Virus record (IMG/VR): IMGVR_UViG_3300020204_003072
Location: 62,001 to 126,000 of that record
Strand: one strand, 5' to 3'
Length of the DNA: 64,000 bases
From: a virus
In this document: positions 42,288-50,131 of the stretch, piece after piece
Numbering within the stretch: the stretch's first letter is position 1
Layout: the number at the start of each line of letters is the position of its first letter
Made by a program: the position numbers and the translations under genes
The notes under the pieces: model-generated
Database searches by the model: none
What the model was told of the DNA's origin: nothing
Seen by the model: the letters and a program-made list of their open reading frames with translations, nothing else

Positions 42288-44768
42288 ATGGCTTACGTTA
42301 TAATTGATGACCCAATAGGTGGGATAAATTCTACAGTTAGATGTGATAATAACAATGAGGCTAGATGTAACTATTCTACAGTGTTAGGTGGTTATTCTAA
42401 TACTGCCGATAAAAATTACGGAACAATTGTTGGTGGTTATTGTAATACAACAACTGGTTGTATGGGGGTGATTACTGGTGGTAAATGTAATACGTCAACT
42501 GGAAATTATTCTTTCATTGGTGGTGGTTATTGTAATACAAACAATGGAACATTTGGTTCAATCACTGGTGGTTATAAAAACACAAATATTGTAAACTCAT
42601 CTTCAGCATTCATTGGTGGTGGTGAATTAAACACAACAAATGGTGATCTTTCAGTTGTTGTTGGCGGTTGTAAAAATACAACATCAGATAATTGTACATT
42701 TATTGGTGGTGGTTATTTAAATGTTGCATCGCAAAATTATGCTTCAGTTGTTGCTGGTTGTCGTAACACTTCTTCTGGTAAATATTCCACAATTAGTGGT
42801 GGTGAAAAAAATACTTCTTCAGGTTATAATGTAACAATTGGTGGAGGATTTTTTAACATAGCCTTGAATGATTGTTCAACAATTGGTGGTGGTACACAGA
42901 ATTCAGCGTACGGTGATTTTTCAGTAATAGCTGGCGGTAGATACAACACAGCTGCCGAATTGAATTCAACCATTGGCGGTGGTAATTCCAACATTGCAAA
43001 TTGTACTATTACTGTAGTTGGTGGTGGAGAATTTAATACTGCCGATTCTTGTGGTAGCGCAATTCTTGGTGGTTGTTGTAACACATCTGATGCAAACTAT
43101 TCTGTTGTTGTTGGTGGATGTAATAATGTAAACTTAGCTTCATGTTCTTTCATTGGTGGTGGTTATTGTAATAGCTCCTTTTCGAATACATCAGTAGTTG
43201 TTGGTGGTTCGCAAAACAAAAATTATGGAGCGTTCGCATCAATAGTTGGTGGTTCATTCAATAAAACATATTTTGATGGTTCTAATATTGCCGGTGGACA
43301 ATGCAATACCGCAATTGGTTTTAATAGTAATATTTCTGGTGGTTTTGGAAATACGGTTTCTGGTTATTGTTCAGGAATTGTTGGTGGGGCTAATAACATA
43401 GTTGTTGGTGATTGTTCGGTTGCTTTTTCTAATAGTTCGAATTTACAAGCAGATAGAAGTGTAATTTTGGGTGGACAAAATATTACTGGAACAACAGATG
43501 ATACAGTCTATGTTCCTTATTTGAATATTCAAAACGTAACAACTGGAACTTCAATTTCTAATTTGGGTATTGATTCATCTGGTAATGTAATTTTTGGTCA
43601 AGATTTGACTGGGTCGACATTGATATATGAAGTAGGAACTGGTACAGACTCGACACAAAGAATTGGGGTTTCCGCTGAAGCATCTGGGGATTATTCATTA
43701 GTTGGTGGAGGTAGTGGAAATACAGCATGTGGGTTTTATTCATTTATTGGTGGTGGCCATTGTAATACATCGGGAGAGTGTGGTGTAATTGGTGGAGGTA
43801 GTGGAAACAGATTGATAAGTCAGTATTCATTTATTGGTGGTGGTTTTGAAAATTATATAGGTGGACCATTTTCAACTATTGGTGGTGGTCAATTAAATTG
43901 TTCTTTTTCTTGGAATTCGTTTATTGGTGGTGGTAGGATAAACGACGTATGTGGGAATTATTCTTCAGTTGTTGGAGGTCAGGCAAATACAGCAAGTGGA
44001 TATTATTCCATTATTGGAGGGGGGGCCTTTAATACAACAAATTCTACTTACAGTATAATTGGTGGAGGTTATTTTAATACAACAGAAGGTTCTTATTCAA
44101 TAATAACTGGTGGTATTTGTAACACAACATTAGACCATTATTCAATTATTGTTGGTGGTTGTTGTAACACATCGGTATCAACAGGATCAACAATTGTTGG
44201 TGGTTGTCGTAACACATCGGTTGATACAATATCTTTTATTGGTGGTGGTAGAGAAAATACTGTAAATGGGTCTGGTTCATTTATTGGTGCTGGTAGAGAA
44301 AACACAACATTAGTAAATAGGAATGTAATTGTTGGTGGTGGTTTTAATACGGTAAATTGTCTTGATTCTTTTGTTGGTGGTGGTACATACAATAAAACAT
44401 TATCTTGTCAATCGGTAATTATTGGTGGTTTTTGTAATACAACAACAAATTCTGCTTATAGTATAATTGGCGCTGGTCAACGTAACACAATTAGTGGGTT
44501 GACAGTAAATCAAGGTTGGAATGTTATTGCAGCAGGTTGTAATAACACAATAATTGGTGAATTTAGTGGTATATTAGGGGGTTGTGAGAGTAAATTAACA
44601 CACAATAATTCATTTATTGTTGGTAATAACATTACATCTTGTGCTAACAATACAACACACGTAAATTGTTTAAGTATTATTAATTTACCAAATAGTTCGG
44701 TTGGTTTACCTTCTAAATCTGTTTACTATTGTCCAACAGATTTAAATAGAATGTATTTTGTTCCTTAA
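42288..44768 (+). CDS. Tail fibre with Cys-rich YadA-like head repeats (2)
   Basis: An 826-residue fibre paralogous to the preceding gene. It starts MAYVIIDDPIGGINSTVRC and consists almost wholly of about 50 repeats of S-x-I-x-G-G-G-x-x-N-T, in two modules that each begin with an STxR line (about 15 and 455). The first ends with GTTDDTVYVPYLNIQNV. By eye it has about 37 Cys, most at one position of the repeat (GGYCNT, GGKCNT, GGCCNT), unusual for a fibre. The C-terminus (CLSIINLPNSSVGLPSKSVYY) matches the tip of the first fibre. It probably forms a second adhesin or a partner of the first. Confidence 0.83.
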   Translation: MAYVIIDDPIGGINSTVRCDNNNEARCNYSTVLGGYSNTADKNYGTIVGGYCNTTTGCMGVITGGKCNTSTGNYSFIGGGYCNTNNGTFGSITGGYKNTNIVNSSSAFIGGGELNTTNGDLSVVVGGCKNTTSDNCTFIGGGYLNVASQNYASVVAGCRNTSSGKYSTISGGEKNTSSGYNVTIGGGFFNIALNDCSTIGGGTQNSAYGDFSVIAGGRYNTAAELNSTIGGGNSNIANCTITVVGGGEFNTADSCGSAILGGCCNTSDANYSVVVGGCNNVNLASCSFIGGGYCNSSFSNTSVVVGGSQNKNYGAFASIVGGSFNKTYFDGSNIAGGQCNTAIGFNSNISGGFGNTVSGYCSGIVGGANNIVVGDCSVAFSNSSNLQADRSVILGGQNITGTTDDTVYVPYLNIQNVTTGTSISNLGIDSSGNVIFGQDLTGSTLIYEVGTGTDSTQRIGVSAEASGDYSLVGGGSGNTACGFYSFIGGGHCNTSGECGVIGGGSGNRLISQYSFIGGGFENYIGGPFSTIGGGQLNCSFSWNSFIGGGRINDVCGNYSSVVGGQANTASGYYSIIGGGAFNTTNSTYSIIGGGYFNTTEGSYSIITGGICNTTLDHYSIIVGGCCNTSVSTGSTIVGGCRNTSVDTISFIGGGRENTVNGSGSFIGAGRENTTLVNRNVIVGGGFNTVNCLDSFVGGGTYNKTLSCQSVIIGGFCNTTTNSAYSIIGAGQRNTISGLTVNQGWNVIAAGCNNTIIGEFSGILGGCESKLTHNNSFIVGNNITSCANNTTHVNCLSIINLPNSSVGLPSKSVYYCPTDLNRMYFVP

Positions 44769-44795
44769 TTAAAATACAAAATAATTTTTTATAAT

Positions 44796-44826
44796 AACCC
44801 AAATTCAAAGTTGGGGTTCTTTATTT
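44796..44826 (+). terminator. Terminator after fibre 2
   Basis: AACCCAA and TTGGGGTT pair with one bulged G, followed by a T-rich tract. It separates fibre 2 from the glycosylation cassette. Confidence 0.6.
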
Positions 44827-44853
44827 TTATAAAGTTTTTTTTATTTTTTTTTT

Positions 44854-45597
44854 ATGTTTGTGTCTGTATGTAATAAAGATTATCTCATTGGGTTTGAGGT
44901 AATGTTAAAATCTTTAATTGATAATAACCCAAGAGTTGTTAAAGACAATTTACCATTTGTAGTAATAACAAATGATTTAACACAAGAAGATTTGGTAACA
45001 TCAAGAAAAATTTATAATAATATAGACATAAAAAAATTTGATTCTAAAAAATATTCTGAAATAGAAAAATTAAAAGAACAACAAATGTCTTTTGGTGATT
45101 ACACCAAGTATGAAATTTTTTCCTTGACTGAATTTGAAAAAATTATATTTTTAGATTCAGATGTCGTTGTTTTAGGAAATATAGATTACCTTATTGATTT
45201 TGATGGTGATATTGGTGGTGTTAGAGATTTATATATTGATCAATACAACACTGGTGTTCTTGTAATATCAAAAAAATACTTATCAGAAAAAATTACAAAC
45301 GATTTAATTCATCTTACAATAATTTATGGCATTACAGAACATCTGGACCAAGACATCATAAATAATTATTTCTATGAAAATATAACCGAAATACCAATTT
45401 CGTATAACTATTTGAAAACTTATTCGAAAGAAATTTTTAAAAACACTGGTCTTCCAAAACACATCAAAATTTTACACTACATTGTTAAAAAACCTTGGCA
45501 ACAAAAACCTTTGGTATATTTGGAAGAAGGAACAATATGGCAAGAAAGATATTGGTTTGAATATTACTCTAAAATTTTAAAATACAAAGATGGTTAA
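44854..45597 (+). CDS. Glycosyltransferase family 8
   Basis: A 247-residue GT8 enzyme of the glycogenin/LgtC kind: a N-terminal nucleotide-binding strand (MFVSVCNKDYLIGFEVMLKSLIDNN), the metal site IIFLDSDVVVLGNIDYL (D-x-D near 102-104), YNTGVLVISKKYL, and a C-terminal HYIVKKPW (H-x-x-x-K-P-W) that closes the donor site. It transfers a sugar from a nucleotide sugar with retention. It starts the cassette after the fibre genes and overlaps the next gene by 8 bases. Confidence 0.82.
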   Translation: MFVSVCNKDYLIGFEVMLKSLIDNNPRVVKDNLPFVVITNDLTQEDLVTSRKIYNNIDIKKFDSKKYSEIEKLKEQQMSFGDYTKYEIFSLTEFEKIIFLDSDVVVLGNIDYLIDFDGDIGGVRDLYIDQYNTGVLVISKKYLSEKITNDLIHLTIIYGITEHLDQDIINNYFYENITEIPISYNYLKTYSKEIFKNTGLPKHIKILHYIVKKPWQQKPLVYLEEGTIWQERYWFEYYSKILKYKDG

Positions 45598-46507
45598 AAG
45601 GCATTACGAAAAATCTGAATTGATGAACTACAATGAAAGGGAACCTAATTTAGAAAATTTTGAAGGTAAAGAATTATTATTACATTTTGATTCATTCTGT
45701 TTGGGTGATACAATTTGTTTTTCATCTTTAATGGATGCTTTTATGGATTATCATAAACCAAAATATGTTTGGGTTACAACATTTTTTCCACATCTTTTAA
45801 AATCAAATAGGTCAGACTATGAATTTACAAATGCAAATCAAAATGGTTTTATTGAAATAGACAAGTTACTTGATATTGGTTATGATAAAAATAATATGTC
45901 ACATACATTGGGTGGTATGTTTTATGCCGCGAAGGATACAATGCGTTTACCACAAGATACAAAACCAGGTAAATGTCCCGTAATTCCAAAACTGAGAACA
46001 ATAGACCAAAAAAAAATAACAATAGGTCCAGAAACAATCAAAGAAATTTCACAATGGAAATATAATGGTAATATGGGTTGGCAAGAAGTTGTTGATTCTT
46101 TACATAATGGTGGTTATGATGTTTACAACATTTCTTATGAAGATACGATTAATTTAAAAAATGTTATTGGTTTTCACGGCCACAATGATTTAAATGTTGC
46201 AATTGACCATATTGTCAACTCAAGATTTTTTGTTGGGTTATCGTCTGGACTTTCTTGGCTTGCCTGGGCCTATGGCGTACCAGTTGTTATGATTTCTAAT
46301 TTCACGAAAAGTCAAAACGAATTTGATTGTTTTAGAGTTAGAAACCCTTATGTTTGTAATGGATGTTTTAATATGTTTCCTAATATAAAAACAAAATGTC
46401 CAATATTTTTGGGGACAGAAAGAGAAAACGAATGTCACACAAAGATTACACCAAGTATGTTGATAGATAAAATCAACGAAGCAATTATCTTTACTAACAA
46501 AAATTAA
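45590..46507 (+). CDS. Autotransporter-type O-heptosyltransferase (TibC/Aah-like)
   Basis: A 305-residue GT-B enzyme of the bacterial autotransporter heptosyltransferase family. ELLLHFDSFCLGDTICFSSLM at the start and NMGWQEVVDSLHNGGYDVYNISYE are typical. The C-terminal NSRFFVGLSSGLSWLAWAYGVPVVMISNFT is also typical. It ends with RVRNPYVCNGCFNMFP and KTKCP...NEC, the Cys finger that binds iron in TibC. Family members put heptoses on Ser/Thr of repetitive autotransporter adhesins. Here the neighbours are phage fibres of autotransporter-like repeats, so they are the likely acceptors (inference). Confidence 0.82.
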   Translation: MVKRHYEKSELMNYNEREPNLENFEGKELLLHFDSFCLGDTICFSSLMDAFMDYHKPKYVWVTTFFPHLLKSNRSDYEFTNANQNGFIEIDKLLDIGYDKNNMSHTLGGMFYAAKDTMRLPQDTKPGKCPVIPKLRTIDQKKITIGPETIKEISQWKYNGNMGWQEVVDSLHNGGYDVYNISYEDTINLKNVIGFHGHNDLNVAIDHIVNSRFFVGLSSGLSWLAWAYGVPVVMISNFTKSQNEFDCFRVRNPYVCNGCFNMFPNIKTKCPIFLGTERENECHTKITPSMLIDKINEAIIFTNKN

Positions 46508-46523
46508 ATTTTATAATCATATT

Positions 46524-47408
46524 ATGGGAAAAAAATATTCGATATTTCATTTAGAAGGTGGATTAGGAAAACACGTTCTATCAACGGCAGTTGCAAAATG
46601 TATAAAAAATAATCATCCAGATAGGGAATTGATAATTGTTTGTGCTTACCCAGAAATATTTTTAAATTTAGATTTTGTAGATAGGGTATATAGAATTGGT
46701 ATAACACCTTATTTTTATGATGATTACATTAAAAATAAAGATAGTTTAATTTTTAAACACGAACCATATTTTACAACTGATCATATTCAGAAAAAATTAC
46801 CATTAATTATGAATTGGTGTAAACTTTTTGGTTTAGAATACAATAATGAAATGCCAATACTATCTTTCAATTTAAGACAACAACAAGTTGCATTTAATAA
46901 ATGGAAACGTGAAAAACCTATAATGGTTATTCAAACAAATGGTGGTCCACTACAAGAACAACCATTTCCATATTCTTGGACAAGAGACATTCCATTTGAT
47001 GTTGCACAAAAAATTGTTGACCAATTTTCACAATATTATCATATAATACAAATTTGTAGAGATCAAACAAATGTTTTACAAAATGTTGAAGCACACACAG
47101 AACCTATGTCTAATATGGAATTATTTTCGTTACTAGCATATGCTCAAAAAAGATTATTAATTGATTCTTGTTTACAACATGCAGCAGCGGCTATGGGTCT
47201 TACATCAACTGTATTATGGATTGGTACATCACCAAAAGTATTCGGTTATCCAATACATACAAATGTTATTGCCGAATTACCAACAACAGTTAAATTACCA
47301 GATAGTTACTTATTTGATTATAACTTCAATGGTACTATTCACGAATGTCCTTTATTCGATACAAACATCTTTAATATAAACGAAATAATTGAAACACTAA
47401 AAAATTAA
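46524..47408 (+). CDS. Glycosyltransferase family 9 (heptosyltransferase-like)
   Basis: A 294-residue GT-B protein: KYSIFHLEGGLGKHVLSTAVAKCIKNN with the G-G-L-G-K donor loop, a central VIQTNGGPLQEQPFPYSWTRDI, and SNMELFSLLAYAQKRLLIDSCLQHAAAAMGLTSTVLWIGTSP, the GT9 donor site (D-S-x-x-x-H-x-A-A-A-x-G). Members use ADP-heptoses or similar donors. Together with the previous gene it suggests sugar addition to a protein. It lies 16 bases after that gene. Confidence 0.75.
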   Translation: MGKKYSIFHLEGGLGKHVLSTAVAKCIKNNHPDRELIIVCAYPEIFLNLDFVDRVYRIGITPYFYDDYIKNKDSLIFKHEPYFTTDHIQKKLPLIMNWCKLFGLEYNNEMPILSFNLRQQQVAFNKWKREKPIMVIQTNGGPLQEQPFPYSWTRDIPFDVAQKIVDQFSQYYHIIQICRDQTNVLQNVEAHTEPMSNMELFSLLAYAQKRLLIDSCLQHAAAAMGLTSTVLWIGTSPKVFGYPIHTNVIAELPTTVKLPDSYLFDYNFNGTIHECPLFDTNIFNINEIIETLKN

Positions 47409-47411
47409 TTT

Positions 47412-48230
47412 ATGGTACAAAAAATATTTTTCCAAAGCTCACTCCCCAGAGCTGGATCAACATTACTTCAAAATGTCATGGGACAAAATCCTGAATTTTA
47501 CGTAACGCCAACATCGGGTGTTTTAGAATTGGTTTACGCAGCCAGAGCTAATTACACATCATCTCCAGAATTCAAAGCACAAGACGCTGAATTGATGAAA
47601 AATGGATTCTTAAATTTCTGTAATCAAGGAATGTTGGGTTTTTTTAACGGTGTAACAGATAGACCATACATCTTAGATAAAAGTAGGGGTTGGGGTATTC
47701 ATTATGGTTTTTTAAATTCTTTTTATCCAGAACCTAAAATAATTTGTATGGTTAGAGATTTACGTGGAATTTTTGCTTCTATGGAAAAGAATTTTAGAAA
47801 AAGTCAACATATGGATTCTGGTATTGTTAATCACGCACAGATGCAAGGAACAACAACAGAAAAAAGAATTGATATTTGGTCACAGTCTCAACCAGTTGGT
47901 TTGGCCGTAGAACGACTTTATCAAGTTTTCAAAGAAGGTATTAATCAAAAAATGTTATTTGTAAAATTCGAAGATTTTACTTCGAACCCAAAAAAAGAAA
48001 TGGAAAGAATTTATAATTATCTTGAATTACCTTATTTTGAACACGATTTTAATAATGTAGAACAAATAACTGTTGAAGATGACTCTGTTTATGGAATTTA
48101 TGGTGACCACACAATTAAATCTAAAATACAACCATTAAAACTTGATTATAAAGAAGTTTTAGGAACACCGGCTTGTAACTGGATAAAACAAAAACATCAA
48201 TGGTTTTACGATCAATTCGGTTATTTTTGA
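47412..48230 (+). CDS. Sulfotransferase
   Basis: A 272-residue protein of the PAPS-dependent sulfotransferase family. IFFQSSLPRAGSTLLQNVMGQNP (about 4-26) is the 5'-phosphosulfate loop (P-R-A-G-S-T), and KIICMVRDLRGIFASMEKNF the 3'-phosphate site (R-D...S). MLFVKFEDFTSNPKKEMERIYNYLELP is the later PAPS segment. It moves a sulfate onto a hydroxyl of a glycan or protein Tyr. APS kinase, which makes PAPS, is the next gene (2-base gap), a strong functional link. It probably sulfates the glycan on the fibres or on the host. Confidence 0.85.
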   Translation: MVQKIFFQSSLPRAGSTLLQNVMGQNPEFYVTPTSGVLELVYAARANYTSSPEFKAQDAELMKNGFLNFCNQGMLGFFNGVTDRPYILDKSRGWGIHYGFLNSFYPEPKIICMVRDLRGIFASMEKNFRKSQHMDSGIVNHAQMQGTTTEKRIDIWSQSQPVGLAVERLYQVFKEGINQKMLFVKFEDFTSNPKKEMERIYNYLELPYFEHDFNNVEQITVEDDSVYGIYGDHTIKSKIQPLKLDYKEVLGTPACNWIKQKHQWFYDQFGYF

Positions 48231-48232
48231 TT

Positions 48233-48688
48233 ATGAAAGAAAAAAAGATTTATTGGTTTACAGGACAACCAGGTGCTGGTAAGACTGTTTTGGCAACAAT
48301 GTTAAAAACAATTTTAGAAAAAGAATATGGAAATAAAGTATTCCATATTGATGGTGATGAATTAAGAAGACTTTTTAATAACCAAAAATACGGTAGAAAA
48401 GGTCGCGAAGAAAATATAAAAAGAGCACAAGACATTGCAAAATTCTTATTAGTTCAAGGATATGATGTGATTGTAAGCTTGGTTGCACCTTACAAAGAAC
48501 TAAGAGAAAGTTTTAAATATGACTTACAAAATTTATTGGTTGAATTTTATGTTCACACAACAGACATACGTGGTAGAGAACATTATCACACGGATGAATA
48601 TGAAAAACCATTAGAAAAATTTATAGACCTTGATACAACTGGTGTTGACCCACAAATAACATTAAATGAAATTATTAAACATATATGA
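48233..48688 (+). CDS. cysC: Adenylylsulfate (APS) kinase
   Basis: A 151-residue kinase with the APS-kinase marks: IYWFTGQPGAGKTVLA (Walker A), VFHIDGDELRRLFNNQKYGRKGREENIKRAQDIAKFL (the D-G-D-x-x-R and R-x-x-N pieces), VIVSLVAPYKELRES (the Ser/Pro segment) and the C-terminal YEKPLEKFIDLDTTGVDP. It makes PAPS, the donor for the preceding sulfotransferase. The ATG at 48233 starts 2 bases after the stop; the longer frame from 48200 would overlap it. Complete in length, it should be active. No ATP sulfurylase is visible in the window, so the host may make APS. Confidence 0.9.
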   Translation: MKEKKIYWFTGQPGAGKTVLATMLKTILEKEYGNKVFHIDGDELRRLFNNQKYGRKGREENIKRAQDIAKFLLVQGYDVIVSLVAPYKELRESFKYDLQNLLVEFYVHTTDIRGREHYHTDEYEKPLEKFIDLDTTGVDPQITLNEIIKHI

Positions 48689-49164
48689 ATTGGGAAAGAA
48701 AAAATTATGGTGGAAGAGCAACAGATAATGAAAGTAAAAAATATGCAATTTTTATAGGCCGCTTCCAACCGTATCATTATGGACATATCGAACTTATTCA
48801 ACAAAAATTAAAAAATGGAAGTCCAGTTTTAATTATGGTTAGGGATATTGAACCAGATGAAAAAAATCCTTTTACAACTGAACAGACGGTTTCTATGATT
48901 AAAAAATATCACCAGTCAAAAAATGACGACGTTAAAGTTATTGTTATTCCAGATATTGAGTCTGTTAATTTTGGTAGAGGTGTTGGATATGAAATTAATG
49001 AGTTCATTCCACCAAAAGATATTGGTGGTATTTCCGCAACAGGAATTAGAAATTCAATAAAAAATGATGACGATTATTGGAAAAAAATGGTTGATATTTC
49101 AATACAAGAAGATGTTTTAAACTATCTAACAAATGAAAACACAGAACAAAACATATCAAATTAG
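48685..49164 (+). CDS. Nucleotidyltransferase (NMN adenylyltransferase-like)
   Basis: A 159-residue cytidylyltransferase-like protein: YAIFIGRFQPYHYGHIELIQQKL contains the H-x-G-H site in the NMNAT-style GRFQPxHxGH context, and GGISATGIRNSIKNDDDYW matches I-S-x-T-x-x-R. It could make NAD from NMN, or activate another small molecule with ATP. Its place behind APS kinase (4-base ATGA overlap) makes an adenylyl transfer in the sulfation branch thinkable, but the motif is NadM/NadR-like rather than ATP-sulfurylase-like. Confidence 0.72.
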   Translation: MNWERKNYGGRATDNESKKYAIFIGRFQPYHYGHIELIQQKLKNGSPVLIMVRDIEPDEKNPFTTEQTVSMIKKYHQSKNDDVKVIVIPDIESVNFGRGVGYEINEFIPPKDIGGISATGIRNSIKNDDDYWKKMVDISIQEDVLNYLTNENTEQNISN

Positions 49165-49573
49165 ATATAATACCGTATCAAAAAATGATACAGAAAGATG
49201 GAGATTACTTGAAAACGGAAATGAAATCTTGGTTTCAGATATTATAATTGACGGACACACTCAAACAACAAAAGACTGGATGCCAGAAATAAATGATTAT
49301 AAATGGCATATTAGTTGTGTTGGTAATTGTGTTGTAAAAAATAATACTGCATACATTACAACAATAAAAGAAGATTCGGTTGTCATTAGACACATACTAA
49401 AAACTTTAACGTATCGTTTTTTTGCAACACTGACAACAATAGCTACGGCATTATTTCTTGGTGCTTCATTAGAAGTTTCTTCTTTAATTGGTTTGGGTGA
49501 ATTATTAATTAAACCCTTTATCTATTTTCTACACGAAAGAGCTTGGTATAAATTAATTAAAATCAAAAAATAA
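49133..49573 (+). CDS. Membrane protein with DUF2061 domain
   Basis: A 146-residue protein. The first 85 residues are a soluble domain (YQIRYNTVSKNDTERWRLLENGNEILVSDIIIDGHTQT, KWHISCVGNCVVKNNTAYITT). The last 60 match DUF2061: HILKTLTYRFFATLTTIATALFLGASLEVSSLIGLGELLIKPFIYFLHERAWYKL, with two membrane helices. DUF2061 proteins occur beside APS-kinase and sulfate genes in bacteria and viruses. It overlaps the end of the nucleotidyltransferase by 32 bases and ends the cassette. Role unknown. Confidence 0.72.
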   Translation: MKTQNKTYQIRYNTVSKNDTERWRLLENGNEILVSDIIIDGHTQTTKDWMPEINDYKWHISCVGNCVVKNNTAYITTIKEDSVVIRHILKTLTYRFFATLTTIATALFLGASLEVSSLIGLGELLIKPFIYFLHERAWYKLIKIKK

Positions 49574-49586
49574 ATCTTTTTCATTG

Positions 49587-49594
49587 TATTTATA
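49587..49594 (+). promoter_or_regulatory. Putative late promoter TATTTATA
   Basis: The octamer lies 9 bases before the ATG at 49604, within a small GTATT...AATAC inverted repeat. Confidence 0.5.
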
Positions 49595-49603
49595 AAAAAT
49601 ACG

Positions 49604-49912
49604 ATGAGTCAAATTATAACAATACAAAGTGTAAATTTTAGTGGTGAACCAGCCCAAATCTTATTTAAACCAGATAATAGTAATATTACTATAAATATAG
49701 GTTTAGTTACAGTTCCATATACATTTCAACCTGATTTATTAACACCGCCACAAGAAATTTATGGAACATATACAATATCGACAGATGGTGGTAATTGTAC
49801 AAACTTTTTAGATGTACCAAGACCTACACCTAAAAATACTCCTATAGGAACAAAAACTGTAACCCACACCAAAATTAAGTCTAATGAGTTATTAATATGT
49901 CACACGAGATAA
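49604..49912 (+). CDS. Small virion-associated beta protein
   Basis: A 102-residue protein. The first 65 residues look like a beta sandwich (ITIQSVNFSGEPAQILFKPDNSNITINIGLVTVPYTF, then PQEIYGTYTISTDGGNCTNFLDVPRP). The tail after PTPKNTP changes to a basic Lys/Thr-rich stretch, perhaps frayed or shifted in frame relative to relatives with TPTPT linkers. The TISTDGGNC-x-x-F-x-x-V form recurs in tail genes of Bacteroidetes phages. The next gene overlaps it by 16 bases. Confidence 0.5.
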   Translation: MSQIITIQSVNFSGEPAQILFKPDNSNITINIGLVTVPYTFQPDLLTPPQEIYGTYTISTDGGNCTNFLDVPRPTPKNTPIGTKTVTHTKIKSNELLICHTR

Positions 49913-50115
49913 CAATATCTGGAACAACTGGAACACCCCCATATGATGTCTATGTATGTGATATTACAAATACATATTGTTATCTAGTATCTGGTGGTAC
50001 ATACATTTCTACATACACATTTGAAGTTCCACAACCTCTAAATAATGTTGATTCATTAGTTGTAAAACTTATAGATTCAAACGGTTGTGAATTATTTAAT
50101 TTTTATGAGTGTTAG
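49897..50115 (+). CDS. Small beta-sandwich protein
   Basis: A 72-residue protein: ITISGTTGTPPYDVYVCDITNTYCYLVSGG, then YTFEVPQPLNNVDSLVVKLIDSNGCELF. This compact beta domain with a final D-x-N-G-C-E is common as a small structural protein, or as a domain of fibre proteins, in Bacteroidetes phages. It starts inside the preceding gene in another frame. Function unknown. Confidence 0.5.
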   Translation: MSHEITISGTTGTPPYDVYVCDITNTYCYLVSGGTYISTYTFEVPQPLNNVDSLVVKLIDSNGCELFNFYEC

Positions 50116-50131
50116 TTATTTTTAACTAACT

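Noticed and set aside
40028-44392. Several minus-strand frames with PPP and PPPTT patterns
   Set aside because: They are the antisense of the GGG-containing fibre repeats, not proline-rich proteins.
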